A stretch of DNA of 64,000 nucleotides from Microvirga calopogonii. Lineage in GTDB: Bacteria; Pseudomonadota; Alphaproteobacteria; Rhizobiales; Beijerinckiaceae. The notes under the pieces were generated by a model that was given only the letters and a program-made list of their open reading frames with translations, was not told where the DNA came from and did not search any database. The number at the start of each line of letters is the position of its first letter. The first letter of the stretch is position 1. Position numbers and translations under genes: made by a program. The stretch is taken from the NCBI RefSeq assembly GCF_003347665.1, contig NZ_QDGA01000002.1:186001-250000 (forward strand). The letters are read 5' to 3'. Shown here piece by piece: positions 1 to 8,693 of the stretch.

Positions 1-145
1 CGAGGAAATTCCAGATCGAACGGACCACATCGTTGCGGGTGTTGACCACATTGAAGGCCACCAGCCAGCTCAGGATCGCCGAGGCAACGATGAGATAGGT
101 ATAGAGCTGCAGGGCCAGCAGAATGACGTTGAGGAGCGCGCGCAT
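1..145 (-). CDS. YggT family membrane protein (partial, N-terminal 48 residues)
   Basis: The reverse strand reads MRALLNVILLALQLYTYLIV and continues as a hydrophobic segment followed by a conserved VNTRND-type turn. This matches the N-terminus of YggT family proteins, small integral membrane proteins of unclear function. The start ATG is at 145-143 and the gene runs off the left edge, so about half of a usual YggT protein (roughly 95 residues) is visible. Assignment rests on the N-terminal hydrophobic pattern and the ASAILSWLVAFNVVNTRN stretch. Confidence 0.75.
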   Translation of the reverse strand, partial: MRALLNVILLALQLYTYLIVASAILSWLVAFNVVNTRNDVVRSIWNFL

Positions 146-327
146 GGGAAACCTGTCGGGGGATCGGCTTCGTTCATGTAACGTTTGAAGCGGAGCTGAA
201 CAACCCATAACCGCTTAGGCCGGTTGCGGCCCCGTCGGAAGCCCGTCTCCCGCCCCCGCACGGGCCGATTGACAGACCGAAGCCCAGGGGCCTAAAACGT
301 CCGGCACTTGGCTCGATTCAATCGACC

Positions 328-404
<77 letters not shown>

Positions 405-590
405 GTCCCTCAGCTTGGCGATCGATGATGTTTCCTGTCCGATCCAAGCTTTCCCGACTGCCGAGAATACAAATTCCTCACTGCTGGATGGGAATGGCCT
501 GTTCGCGTGACCATCCCTCAAGATGATTCAAGACGCGGCTGCTCTTTCGGTCCAACTCCCGCAAGCGCCAGTAAGCCGATATGGAAGACT

Positions 591-707
591 TCAGGGCGCT
601 ATCATGGCGGCAGCCACGATGGTTGCCGCATAGGTCGATACGGTGATGAACGGGACCAGCACCGTCGCAACCATGACGAGGCCCAGAGACGTCTTGAGGA
701 TTTGCAT
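591..707 (-). CDS. 38-residue hydrophobic membrane peptide (copy A)
   Basis: This minus-strand frame of 38 codons begins MQILKTSLGL and ends MIAP. A Shine-Dalgarno sequence AAAGGAG lies 7 nt before the ATG at 707-705. Nearly the whole product is hydrophobic, fitting one membrane-spanning helix. A second frame at 4355-4471 has exactly the same length, the same AAGGAGCCTC leader, and identical residues at positions 1, 4, 7, 10, 14, 17, 19, 26, 27, 32, 34 and 38, including P19, Y26-A27 and the final proline. The duplicated start signal and matched length argue for a real peptide gene. Function is unknown. Confidence 0.55.
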   Translation of the reverse strand: MQILKTSLGLVMVATVLVPFITVSTYAATIVAAAMIAP

Positions 708-839
708 AACGAGGCTCCTTTGGGATTCGGACTCAAGACTGACCCCAGAAGCCTAATCTGCGGTTAACCTTGAGATTGGAATCAGGCGACCTCGTCGCTG
801 GGATGTCGGCGCCGCTTCTGAACAAAGCGATCAGCCGCC

Positions 840-1148
840 TCACGCTCCCCGGCTCTCCAGATAGACCTTTGCGGCCTTGATGGCGGCGTCGCATTGGGTC
901 GAAGTGCCGCCGAGGATCTGTTCGGGCGCGGTGCGGCCAGTCCAGACGTCGAACGTGGTCGTGACGACCCAGAGCGGGTCGGCGAGCGCCCGGTCGGCCA
1001 GCTTCGGCAGGGAAGCCTCGGCGCAGGTTCGCACATCGGCGATGACCGCCTGAGGCGCGCGGATCCGAGCCAGACGTTCGTTCATCTCCGCCTGGAGCGG
1101 ATCGACGATCAGCACGCTGACGACGGAAGACAGGAGTTCTTGAAGCAT
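840..1148 (-). CDS. hypothetical protein, about 102 residues
   Basis: The frame starts MLQELLSSVVSVLIVDPLQA at 1148, where GAGGTTGAGA precedes the ATG at good spacing; a longer frame to 1199 lacks such a site. The product has an N-terminal hydrophobic stretch that could anchor or export it. A soluble alpha-helical part follows, with two cysteines (in RTCAEA and STQCDAA) and a conserved-looking VVTTTFDVWTG segment. No family is recognised. Neighbours are other small envelope-type genes. Confidence 0.5.
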   Translation of the reverse strand: MLQELLSSVVSVLIVDPLQAEMNERLARIRAPQAVIADVRTCAEASLPKLADRALADPLWVVTTTFDVWTGRTAPEQILGGTSTQCDAAIKAAKVYLESRGA

Positions 1149-1425
1149 TCTCAACCTCTGAGCCGGCGGTCGGATCGGAAGAGATCCGACATCACGCAAG
1201 GGCCGGCACGGCTCGCGTCAGAGGGGCCCGGATCGGGGTCGTCTCAGGATTTAAGCATGGCGGGTCACGGTTCAAGGCTGCGCCGGCCGGGCCCGTGCCT
1301 GCCGGAACCGATGCATCGAAGCCGTCGCGTCTCGATAATCCTTCCAGAAGACAAAATTCCCCTGCGACCAAAGGTACTTACCCGTTCGGGCGACGGAGCC
1401 TCAAAGTTGCCTGGATTGGCCTTGT

Positions 1426-2208
1426 ATGACCCGAATACGTCTAAAACGATTTGCGGATCGGATCATCAGCCTCATGAGCAGCCCGCCTCAGCGTCGAAGT
1501 GATTTCACCTTCCCCTGGTCCGTCGATCACCAACCGCAAAACCGCCTCATCGAAAAACTCGAGCAGTTCCAGACGCTGAGCCTTCTGCGCTGGCGCTTCC
1601 TCGAAGCGTGCCGGCAGGCGGCGCGCCCGAGGCTCGTCCAGGCCCGCGCCGTGCTCGACCAGACCGTTCTCGCCACGGCTCTGATCGTCGTGCCCAAGGT
1701 TTTGGCCGGGTGGGATGCGCTGCGACCCAGGCTGGTCTCCCACTCACAGGCGCTTCTGCCTTTCCTGCCGATCCCCAGCGAAGCCGAGGAGGCGTTGGCG
1801 GCCGATCCGGCCTGGGAGCTTCTCGCCGAGTTCCAGGCGCTCGCCTCCGACCAGCAGGACAAGGCGGCCCGCAACCTCGCGCTCCTCTGGGATCACTTCG
1901 AACACCTGTTCGGCGGCTTGAGCGGCTTTCTGGCGGAGCCGGCCGTCGAGCGATCCGTTTACCTCGACAAGCTCATGACGGCCTCGCGGCGGATGAAGCT
2001 GGCCCGCGGGTCCGAGGTTGCCTTCCACTATGTCACGGTCGAGCTGATGCGGCTCTACGTCTCCTACCTGCAGGAAGGACGGTCGGACCGGGCCGCGCTG
2101 ACGCTGGCTTCCAACGTCGTGGCCCTGATCAGCCGAGGGCGCATGGTGACGCCGTCGATCACATCCGAGGTGGAGTTGGACCGGACGGCGCGCGCGGAGG
2201 CGGCCTAG
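1426..2208 (+). CDS. hypothetical alpha-helical protein, about 260 residues
   Basis: The frame has strong third-position GC bias and no transmembrane segment; it is predicted cytoplasmic and largely helical. Repeated ALA/LLR patterns and a C-terminal YVTVELMRLYVSYLQEGRSD segment are the notable features. The exact start is unclear: ATG at 1426 has no obvious ribosome site and ATG at 1474 (MSSPPQRRSD) is an alternative. No domain or catalytic motif is recognised. It stands alone between a minus-strand small gene and a convergent secreted-protein gene. Confidence 0.6.
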   Translation: MTRIRLKRFADRIISLMSSPPQRRSDFTFPWSVDHQPQNRLIEKLEQFQTLSLLRWRFLEACRQAARPRLVQARAVLDQTVLATALIVVPKVLAGWDALRPRLVSHSQALLPFLPIPSEAEEALAADPAWELLAEFQALASDQQDKAARNLALLWDHFEHLFGGLSGFLAEPAVERSVYLDKLMTASRRMKLARGSEVAFHYVTVELMRLYVSYLQEGRSDRAALTLASNVVALISRGRMVTPSITSEVELDRTARAEAA

Positions 2209-2282
2209 CTCCGGCATCGGATGACGCAAAAAGTCCGGGAGGCTTGACCCTTCCCGGACCTTCAAGGAAGCAATTGCTGGAC

Positions 2283-2570
2283 TTAGCGGCAGCGGCGAAT
2301 GCGGCGGGTGACGGTATCGCCGTCGTCGTTTTCCTCGCGAATCACCACGGTCCGGCAACGGTCGATGCTGCCGGTCGAGAGGTCGTCGCGGTCATAGACG
2401 CGGCGGCGCTCGATATAGCGGCGCTCGTAGCGGTCGCGGTCCGGTCCGACGCGGACGTTCGGGCCGTCGGGGCCGATGCCGAACTGTACTTGAGCCATGG
2501 AAGGCGTCGAGACGACGGCACTCGAACCGATCAAAGCAGCCGCCAGGAGCCAAGCTGACTTCTTCATCAT
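2283..2570 (-). CDS. small secreted Arg/Cys-tailed protein (paralogue 1)
   Basis: A 95-residue product with a Sec signal peptide (MMKKSAWLLAAALIGSSAVV to SMAQ, cleavage about residue 26). It then has QFGIGPDG, a very basic Arg/Tyr/Asp-rich middle, and a conserved tail with CRTVVIREEND and VTRRIRRC ending close to the stop. A GGAG site precedes the ATG. The gene at 3899-4237 encodes a paralogue sharing the signal peptide, QFGIGPDG, the IREE core and the VTRRxRRC terminus. Two conserved cysteines about 28 residues apart could form a disulfide in the periplasm. Function is unknown. Confidence 0.7.
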   Translation of the reverse strand: MMKKSAWLLAAALIGSSAVVSTPSMAQVQFGIGPDGPNVRVGPDRDRYERRYIERRRVYDRDDLSTGSIDRCRTVVIREENDDGDTVTRRIRRCR

Positions 2571-2771
2571 TCCATCTCCACGTTACTATCGTGGAGGACA
2601 AACGCGTTACTTCGATTTACGTTTCATGAAATGGATTCGTCGAGGCCTCATCCTAATTGGACATGGCAAAACCAAGGCACCTCGAAAAACAACTACGATC
2701 AACGATCATCATCACGGACGAATACGCGTGTCCACCGCGGCGGCCAGGCAAGCCTTCCGGTTTGCCTGACC

Positions 2772-3344
2772 TCAAATCGGCCCCCTCGGGATGTCGTGCC
2801 AGTAGTCCCGCAATTCCTGCTCGCGCCTGCGGTCGGGCCAGACCTGATCGTCGCCATAGAAGGCGGGGGCGCCCTGGACCTGGGCCTCGGTCACATCGGT
2901 GCGGTAGCCTTCGAGTTCCTTGTCGTAGGCCAGCTTGTCCCACGGAATCGTGTGGTGATGCACGCCGATGCCCAGGAAGCCCCCGAAGGTCATGTCGACA
3001 TAGAGGACCTTTCCGCTCACCTTCTCGATCAGCAGCCGCTTGATCGTGCCGATCTGCGTACCCTGCGGGTCGTAGACCGCCGTGCCTTCCACGCGGTCGC
3101 TCTCGATCACCGGGTGCCAGGCTGCCGTCCTGTTGATCGGTCCCCAGAGATAGAAGCCGTTCTCGATGATCCCGGCGGCCACGACCGCCCGGCTCACGTC
3201 GAGCGTCCATTCATCGTCGGGGCCGATCTGCCGGTCGAGCACCCAGGGGCCCTGGTCGGCGGGCAAGGTCTCGCCTGCCTCGTTGTCCGCGAAGCCGCGC
3301 AGCTCGGGCGTCGTTCTGGACTGGAACACGTAATACGTTCTCAT
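2772..3344 (-). CDS. PRC-barrel domain protein
   Basis: A 190-residue protein. The N-terminal half (about 1-80) is of unknown type, and the C-terminal half contains a PRC-barrel-like fold (roughly 78-150: VEGTAVYDPQGTQIGTIKRL, then IEKVSGKVLYVDM, then HHTIPWDKLAYD). PRC-barrel proteins in alphaproteobacteria are often small, stress-associated and of unknown partner. No signal peptide or membrane segment is seen. The ATG at 3344 follows GGGAGGCACCC, a good ribosome site. The gene appears monocistronic. Confidence 0.75.
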   Translation of the reverse strand: MRTYYVFQSRTTPELRGFADNEAGETLPADQGPWVLDRQIGPDDEWTLDVSRAVVAAGIIENGFYLWGPINRTAAWHPVIESDRVEGTAVYDPQGTQIGTIKRLLIEKVSGKVLYVDMTFGGFLGIGVHHHTIPWDKLAYDKELEGYRTDVTEAQVQGAPAFYGDDQVWPDRRREQELRDYWHDIPRGPI

Positions 3345-3583
3345 GGGTGCCTCCCATCGGACAGGTTTCGCTACGCATCCCTTCCCTCATGGCGCGTGGT
3401 CGCACACGAGGCGATTTCAGGTTCAACCTCAAGGTCTTGAGCCCAGTTCCTCGCACCTGCAAAAATCCCGGCCGAGTGCACCCCTTTTGCCGCGCGCTTT
3501 ACGGCGTTGGAGGGCTGGTCTTTCGGTGGTAGGCTCGTGTTTCCAAGCAAGACGCGCTTCGGAGTTCAGGGAAAGAACCAGCG

Positions 3584-3859
3584 GTGGCAGACTTGGCAAT
3601 GTCTTTGCTCGTCGTTCTGGCCGGCGCCGTCGGGATGCTCCTGCTGCTGCTCACATGGTTTGGCGGCAGAACCATCACGCCGGAGATCGAGGACGATCTC
3701 GACCCCATTCTGGGCGCGCGGGATCCCGTGGCGATCTACGAGTCCCATGGCCCCTTCATCCCCATGCCGGCCCATCTGAAAACCAATGATCAGATGGTGG
3801 AATGGATGACCAAGGAGCTCCCCCGGCTTACGGCGGAAATCGCGAATCCGCGCGCGTGA
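3584..3859 (+). CDS. small single-span membrane protein, hypothetical
   Basis: The product has an N-terminal hydrophobic helix (SLLVVLAGAVGMLLLLLTWF) followed by a soluble acidic region with YESHGPFIPMPAHLKTNDQMVEWMTKELPRL. The most likely start is GTG at 3584, preceded by AGGGAAAG; an in-frame ATG at 3599 is possible. It fits a one-span inner-membrane protein with a cytoplasmic tail. No family is recognised. The stop is 39 bp from the end of the convergent secreted-protein gene. Confidence 0.6.
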   Translation: MADLAMSLLVVLAGAVGMLLLLLTWFGGRTITPEIEDDLDPILGARDPVAIYESHGPFIPMPAHLKTNDQMVEWMTKELPRLTAEIANPRA

Positions 3860-3898
3860 CGTCGTGCATGCGTCCGTGTCCGGGAATCCGGAAAATCG

Positions 3899-4237
3899 TC
3901 AGTCGCAGCGGCGAACCCGCCGTGTGACGGAGCGGCCCCAATCGTCCTCTTCGCGAATGATGATGTTGCGGCAGCGGCGCTCATAACCATCGTAACGGCG
4001 CTCGTCACGCAGCGCATCGCGGCGTCCCTCCTCATAGGCGCGCGCGCGTTCCTGCTCTCGACGCTCGCGCCAGCGCTCGCGACGTTCGTAACGCTCCTGC
4101 TCGGGATCGCGCACGCCGATCTGCGGACGACCGTCAGGCCCGATGCCGAACTGGAACTGAGGCTGGGCCGAGGAGGGCAAAGCACCGAAAAGGCTTGGGC
4201 CCATTGCAGCAAGGGCCAACACGATAATTTTGCGCAT
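3899..4237 (-). CDS. small secreted Arg/Cys-tailed protein (paralogue 2)
   Basis: A 112-residue protein with a signal peptide (MRKIIVLALAAMGPSLFGAL to SSAQ), then QFQFGIGPDG and a long basic, probably helical Arg/Glu-rich stretch (RYERRERWRERREQ). The tail has CRNIIIREEDD and VTRRVRRC. It is a paralogue of 2283-2570, with a longer charged middle. The alternating Arg/Glu pattern could form a single alpha helix. Both are likely periplasmic; no enzymatic motif is seen. Confidence 0.7.
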   Translation of the reverse strand: MRKIIVLALAAMGPSLFGALPSSAQPQFQFGIGPDGRPQIGVRDPEQERYERRERWRERREQERARAYEEGRRDALRDERRYDGYERRCRNIIIREEDDWGRSVTRRVRRCD

Positions 4238-4354
4238 CAGACAAAATCCTATTCAACAATCGCATTCCAACGCCCGCTTATAAACGCGGTTCCAAGCGGG
4301 AAACTGTATGTCTGACGGCAATTGCTTGATGAAAACGGAAGAAGCGACAGAATT

Positions 4355-4471
4355 TCAGGGGAACATCAAAGCTGAAGCCAGCACGCTGACAGCATAGGCC
4401 AGCGCGATCAGAAGCGGAGCGAGCATTGCGGCGGACGCGAGCAGAAATACTGACAGGCTGAGGCTGCGCAT
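4355..4471 (-). CDS. 38-residue hydrophobic membrane peptide (copy B)
   Basis: The minus-strand frame MRSLSLSVFL to LMFP is exactly 38 codons, with AAGGAGCCTCCTC immediately upstream of the ATG at 4471-4469. It matches copy A at 591-707 in length, leader sequence and 12 of 38 residues. A different-frame 69-codon frame on the same strand (4278-4487) is less convincing, because it lacks a ribosome site and has no relative. The product is predicted to be a one-helix membrane peptide; role unknown. Confidence 0.55.
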   Translation of the reverse strand: MRSLSLSVFLLASAAMLAPLLIALAYAVSVLASALMFP

Positions 4472-4624
4472 GAGGAGGCTCCTTCAATCATGACGCTTGC
4501 AGCCTAACCGGAACCTGGGCCGCAACATGGCACAACCTTGGCCAAACATAAGAAGCTTTGCATTGATGAAGCTCTTATATAGCCTTGCAGTTCAAAGAAA
4601 TTCTATGGAAGCCGTCGCGAGAAC

Positions 4625-5023
4625 CTATCGATCAGGAGCATCCGTCAACAGGACGTCCGCGCTGTCACGCGGCGTCGGCCGTGTCGCGATGTAAAGGGCG
4701 ACGCTGCCCATGATGGCTGCGAGAACAACCGGCAGGATGCGACCTTCCGCCAGCCACAGGATCAACGCATAGGACAGGGCAAGGGTCGCGAGGGCATAGA
4801 TCTTGGCGTGGCGCGGAATCGCCCTTTGATCGCGCCATGTGGTCAGAAGCGGGCCGAAGCGAGGATGGTTGTAAAGCTTGTCGGCCAAAGCGGGATTCGA
4901 GCGGGCGAAGCACCAGACCGCCAGGAGAACGAACGGCGTCGTCGGCAAGAGCGGCAGAAAGATGCCCAGGATGCCGAGCGCCAGACTTGCATAGCCGAGA
5001 CCAAGGAAGAAGGGACGCATCAT
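4625..5023 (-). CDS. YbaN family (DUF454) inner-membrane protein
   Basis: The product carries the family signature LGILGIFLPLLPTTPFVLLAVWCFARSNP near the N-terminus and about four hydrophobic segments, as in Escherichia coli YbaN. Family members normally begin a few residues before the first helix, which supports the ATG at 5023 (MMRPFF). However, an in-frame GTG at 5089 overlaps the amidase stop as GTGA, so a 22-residue longer form made by translational coupling is possible. It is the second gene of a two-gene unit with the upstream amidase. Function of the family is unknown. Confidence 0.8.
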   Translation of the reverse strand: MMRPFFLGLGYASLALGILGIFLPLLPTTPFVLLAVWCFARSNPALADKLYNHPRFGPLLTTWRDQRAIPRHAKIYALATLALSYALILWLAEGRILPVVLAAIMGSVALYIATRPTPRDSADVLLTDAPDR

Positions 5024-5085
5024 CGTGTCTCTCGCCGGACGGATCGGAACGGGCATAACGCGCCGTGCTCCCGTTTCGTGCCCCC

Positions 5086-6384
5086 TCACGATCCTTGCGC
5101 CAGCAGCGTTTCGATGCTCGCGGCAATCTCCAGAAGCCGCCGGTCGTGACCACGACGCGCCACCAGCATGAGACCGACGGGCCGCTCCGTACCGGGGATC
5201 GGCAGGGAAATGCCGGTGAGATCGAACTGGTTGCCGAACATGGTGTTGCGCAGGATCAGCCAGTCGGTCTTATTGTAGAGCTTGTCGTCGGATTCCAGCG
5301 GGGCGATCAGCGGCGCCGAAATGGCGGTGGTCGGCAGCACCAGCACGTCGAGAGGAGACAACCGCTCGTCCATCGCAGCGACGAGGGCATGCCTGCGGCG
5401 CAGCATGCGGATGTAGATCGGCGCCGGCACGGTGCTGCTGCGCGCGATCCACCAATGGACGCGCGGGTCGATCTCGGCGACCTTGGATTCGAGCCAATCC
5501 GCATGCACTTCAGAGGCTTCGATGGACGCAATGGACGCCGTGACGGTGGTGTCCGCCATGGCTTCGAGCAGATCCTCGATGCCGTGATCCACGATCCGCG
5601 CACCGGCCCCGGACAGACGCTTCAACGACGTCTCGAAGGCCTGCTCCACCAAGGATTCCGTCTGCGCGAACAGGCGCCCGCGCGGCACGCCGATCCGCAG
5701 GCCAGCCAGGGCACGCTCTTTCAACGGGCGCGGCTCCTCGCCCGCCATGACGGCATCTGCGTATGCGCAGTCCTGCACGTTGCGTGCCAGCGGCCCGATG
5801 GAATCGAGGCTGGGCGCAAGCGGAAACGCGCCGTCGAGCGGGACGCGGTGCGCGGTCGGCTTGAAGCCGACGACGCCGTTGAGGGCCGCCGGAATACGCA
5901 CGGAGCCGCCGGTGTCGCTGCCGATGGAAATCTCGCTCGTGCCCTCCGCCACCGACACGCCCGCTCCCGAGGATGAGCCGCCCGGAATGCGCAAGGGATC
6001 CGTCGCGTTGCCGGGCGTGCCGTAATGCGGGTTGAGGCCCAGGCCCGAGAAGGCGAACTCGACCATGTTGGTTTTGCCCAGGATGACGGCACCCGCCTGG
6101 CGCAGACGGCGCACGATCGCGGCATCCTTGTCGGCGGGGGCTGCATCGCGCAGGGCAATCGAACCCGCAAGCGTCGTCTCGCCCGCCACGTCGAACAGAT
6201 CCTTGATCGACACGATGGTACCATCGAGCGGGCCGAGCGTGAGACCCGCGCGACGACGCGCATCGGCGGCATCGGCGGCAATGCGCGCGGCATCGTCGTA
6301 GACGCGCAGAAACACCCGCTCGTCGGCCTTGCGTCCGGCAAAGCGCGCCAGAATGGTTTCGAGCTTGTCTCGGGTCGTCGTCAT
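5086..6384 (-). CDS. amidase signature family enzyme
   Basis: A 432-residue amidase with the Ser-cisSer-Lys catalytic set. The lysine is in VSIKDLFDVAGETT (about residue 61), the cis-serine in PGGSSSGAGVSVA, and the nucleophile in GSDTGGSVRIPAALNGVVGF. The length is typical for the family, which includes GatA and many amide hydrolases. The substrate cannot be told from sequence; the lack of a gatB or gatC neighbour argues against the tRNA amidotransferase. The stop overlaps the GTG of the YbaN frame. The enzyme is probably cytoplasmic. Confidence 0.88.
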   Translation of the reverse strand: MTTTRDKLETILARFAGRKADERVFLRVYDDAARIAADAADARRRAGLTLGPLDGTIVSIKDLFDVAGETTLAGSIALRDAAPADKDAAIVRRLRQAGAVILGKTNMVEFAFSGLGLNPHYGTPGNATDPLRIPGGSSSGAGVSVAEGTSEISIGSDTGGSVRIPAALNGVVGFKPTAHRVPLDGAFPLAPSLDSIGPLARNVQDCAYADAVMAGEEPRPLKERALAGLRIGVPRGRLFAQTESLVEQAFETSLKRLSGAGARIVDHGIEDLLEAMADTTVTASIASIEASEVHADWLESKVAEIDPRVHWWIARSSTVPAPIYIRMLRRRHALVAAMDERLSPLDVLVLPTTAISAPLIAPLESDDKLYNKTDWLILRNTMFGNQFDLTGISLPIPGTERPVGLMLVARRGHDRRLLEIAASIETLLAQGS

Positions 6385-6444
6385 GAGGGCACCGGATGAG
6401 AGGACTTTGAGAGTGTCATCCGAAATGACACTTTAGCGCTCCGC

Positions 6445-6545
6445 TGTCATCCCCGGCGGTCCGCAGGACCGGGAAGGGGATCCACGATCAAGCGAGCCGC
6501 TATGGATTCCCTTCCCCTCCGCTGACGCTCCGGCCGGGAATGACA
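6445..6545. repeat. intergenic palindromic repeat (TGTCATCCCCGGC type)
   Basis: The 101-bp segment is bounded by TGTCATCCCCGGC and its near-perfect inverse GCCGGGAATGACA (one mismatch). Internal pieces (GGGAAGGGGATCC and GGATTCCCTTCCCCT) are also complementary, so the whole can fold into a long hairpin. Such elements are dispersed in many Hyphomicrobiales genomes. It sits between the HWE kinase stop and the amidase start. A shorter inverted repeat, AGTGTCAT/ATGACACT at 6412-6432, lies beside it. Confidence 0.65.
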
Positions 6546-6554
6546 CTCACCACG

Positions 6555-8693
6555 TCACGATGCATAGCGCTGCTGGGTCTCGGCAGCGCCGCTCTGATCC
6601 GATGCCATGGTCGAGATCGGGAAGGTGATGACGCAGCGGACGCCTGCGGGCGCGAAATCGAGCTTGATCTCGCCTCCCAGCTGCTGCGCGAGACCGCGCT
6701 GGATCAGCTTGGAGCCGAAGCCCTGGCGCTCGGGCTTGTTGACCGGCGGGCCGCCGCTTTCGACCCATTCCACGAGAAGCGCGGGCTGACCGCTCCCCGA
6801 CGTGACGGCCCACATCACGTGCACCTTGCCCTCCGCAGCCGAGAGAGAGCCGTATTTGACGGCGTTCGTCGCCAGTTCGTGAACGGCAAGTCCCAGGGCG
6901 AGAACGGCTCCGGGCTGCAGATTGATGCGCGGGCCGCGCAGGCGAATGCGCTGCCGTATGCCGTCCTGATAAGGCTCCAGCTCGTTCTTCAGCACGTCTT
7001 CCAGAAGCGCGCCCTGCCATTGGGTGGCCGTGAGGAGATCGTGGGTCTTGGCCATCCCGTGCAGCCGATCCATGAAGGCGTTCCATGCGGCGGGATCGGT
7101 GTTGTCGCCCGATCGTCTGGTCAGGGATGCGATCGACTGAACGGTCGCCAGCGTATTCTTGACGCGGTGATTGAGCTCGTGCAGCAGAAGCGCCTGCCGG
7201 TCTTCGGCGAGCCGGCGCTCGGTGATGTCCTGCGACACGCCGACCATGGACGGATGCCCGTCGGGACCGCTTCTCATCCGGCCGCTCACGCGGATCCAAT
7301 GTTCGCTGCCGTCGGGCCAGATCACGCGATATTCCGCCTGAAGATCGGTACGGCCCGCCAACGCCAGCGCGACGGACTCCTTCTGCAAGGCGCGGTCGTC
7401 GGGATGGATCTGGGCGATGAGATCCGCATAGGTGACCGGCTCGTCTGCTCCACGCCCGAAATGGGCGCGGCACGTGGGTGTTGTCGTCAGAGCGCCCGTG
7501 GCGGGTGTGTATTCCCAGGAACCGAGATGGCCCGCATTGAGCGCCAGGCGCAGGCGCGCCTCGCTCTCGGCCATGTGGGCGAGAACCTCCTCCCGCTCCC
7601 GCTCATGGTGGCGGATGCCGGCGGCCGCCTCGACGAGCGCCCTCTTGATCGTGTCGAATTCCAGAACACGCGTGCTGGCCCGGTCAGAAACCTCACCTCC
7701 GCGGCCGAGGGTCTGGGCCGCAGCCACGAGCTGGTCGACCGGCTTGGAGATGGCGCGCGACAGCAGAACTGCCAGAAGGATGCCGCCGAGGATGACCGCT
7801 CCGAGGACCGTGAGCCAGAAGAGAGACCGCTGGGCTGATTTCGCCAGCTCCGTTTCCGGGATGCTGATGACGAAGGACCAGCCATAGGTCGGCGACTGGC
7901 TGAAATAGGTGCGCACGGGAATGCCATCGAGCGTCACGCTCTGGAGAAGCCCTTCCTGCGCGCTCGCGAGAGCCTCCTGGACGTTGGGGCTTGCAAGCTG
8001 CCCGACGAAGCGCTCCGGCGACCGGGAGCGCGCCACGAGCCTCCGGCTTCGGTCGAGCACCGCGGCGTTCCAGCCGTCGGCAATTCTTTGGTCGCGAATG
8101 ATCCCTTGAAAAACGTCCGGCGTGATCGCGAGCGACAGGATGTAGGCGACTCGTTCGTCGATGATGACGGGAGCATCGATGGTGATCAGGCGCTGGCCCG
8201 TCAGCGAGCCCACATAGAGGTCGGACACATAAGGCTTGCGGGTTTCCTGCACACGCTGCAGCGCATCCATGCGATTGCTGTTTGGCAGCTTCACGCCGTA
8301 AGGCACACGGGTGTTGAAGATCACGCGGCCGCTGGGTTCGAACAGAGCGATCCAGGAAGGCTCCTCGAGCCCACTGGTTTTAGCACGGTCGTAAAACTCC
8401 TCGAAATCTCCCCGGGCGAGGCTGGACGAATGTGCCAGGACCTGCAGCGCCAAGACCGATTTCTCGATTTCGCGATCGAGCAACAGACTCAAGGCGCGGG
8501 CGGTCTCCTGCATGCGCAGATCGGTGGCCTGCTGCTCGGCGCGATAGCCTGAATAGAGACCCGCCGCCGCCACGAGAATGGTCGGCAGGGCGAGAACCAG
8601 GACCAGTCCCCACAGCACCTGCCGCAACGAGGTCCGGGCGCCCTGGGACAGGCTTCTGATCGCTCGCACGGAGTATGATCTTCGCCCGATCAT
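6555..8693 (-). CDS. membrane sensor HWE-family histidine kinase with extracytoplasmic sensor and PAS domain
   Basis: A 712-residue kinase. TM1 is at about 26-48 and an extracytoplasmic sensor covers about 50-290 (double-Cache-like, with SWIALFEPSGRVIFNTR). TM2 is at about 293-312 and is followed by a HAMP-like linker. A PAS_3 domain spans about 375-490 (HPDDR, then ITERR). The HWE kinase core has the phosphoacceptor in HELNHRVKNTL (His about 509), the ATP-binding HELATNAVKYGSLS and the diagnostic EWVESGG Trp-x-Glu. It directly abuts the upstream REC-HisKA_2 gene with no gap and is the last gene of the long phytochrome run. HWE kinases often act in light and general-stress signalling; the ligand is unknown. 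Confidence 0.88.
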   Translation of the reverse strand: MIGRRSYSVRAIRSLSQGARTSLRQVLWGLVLVLALPTILVAAAGLYSGYRAEQQATDLRMQETARALSLLLDREIEKSVLALQVLAHSSSLARGDFEEFYDRAKTSGLEEPSWIALFEPSGRVIFNTRVPYGVKLPNSNRMDALQRVQETRKPYVSDLYVGSLTGQRLITIDAPVIIDERVAYILSLAITPDVFQGIIRDQRIADGWNAAVLDRSRRLVARSRSPERFVGQLASPNVQEALASAQEGLLQSVTLDGIPVRTYFSQSPTYGWSFVISIPETELAKSAQRSLFWLTVLGAVILGGILLAVLLSRAISKPVDQLVAAAQTLGRGGEVSDRASTRVLEFDTIKRALVEAAAGIRHHEREREEVLAHMAESEARLRLALNAGHLGSWEYTPATGALTTTPTCRAHFGRGADEPVTYADLIAQIHPDDRALQKESVALALAGRTDLQAEYRVIWPDGSEHWIRVSGRMRSGPDGHPSMVGVSQDITERRLAEDRQALLLHELNHRVKNTLATVQSIASLTRRSGDNTDPAAWNAFMDRLHGMAKTHDLLTATQWQGALLEDVLKNELEPYQDGIRQRIRLRGPRINLQPGAVLALGLAVHELATNAVKYGSLSAAEGKVHVMWAVTSGSGQPALLVEWVESGGPPVNKPERQGFGSKLIQRGLAQQLGGEIKLDFAPAGVRCVITFPISTMASDQSGAAETQQRYAS

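Noticed and set aside
5086..6384. GatA subunit of Glu-tRNA(Gln) amidotransferase
   Set aside because: The amidase signature is shared, but gatB and gatC are not adjacent and the protein is shorter than typical GatA.
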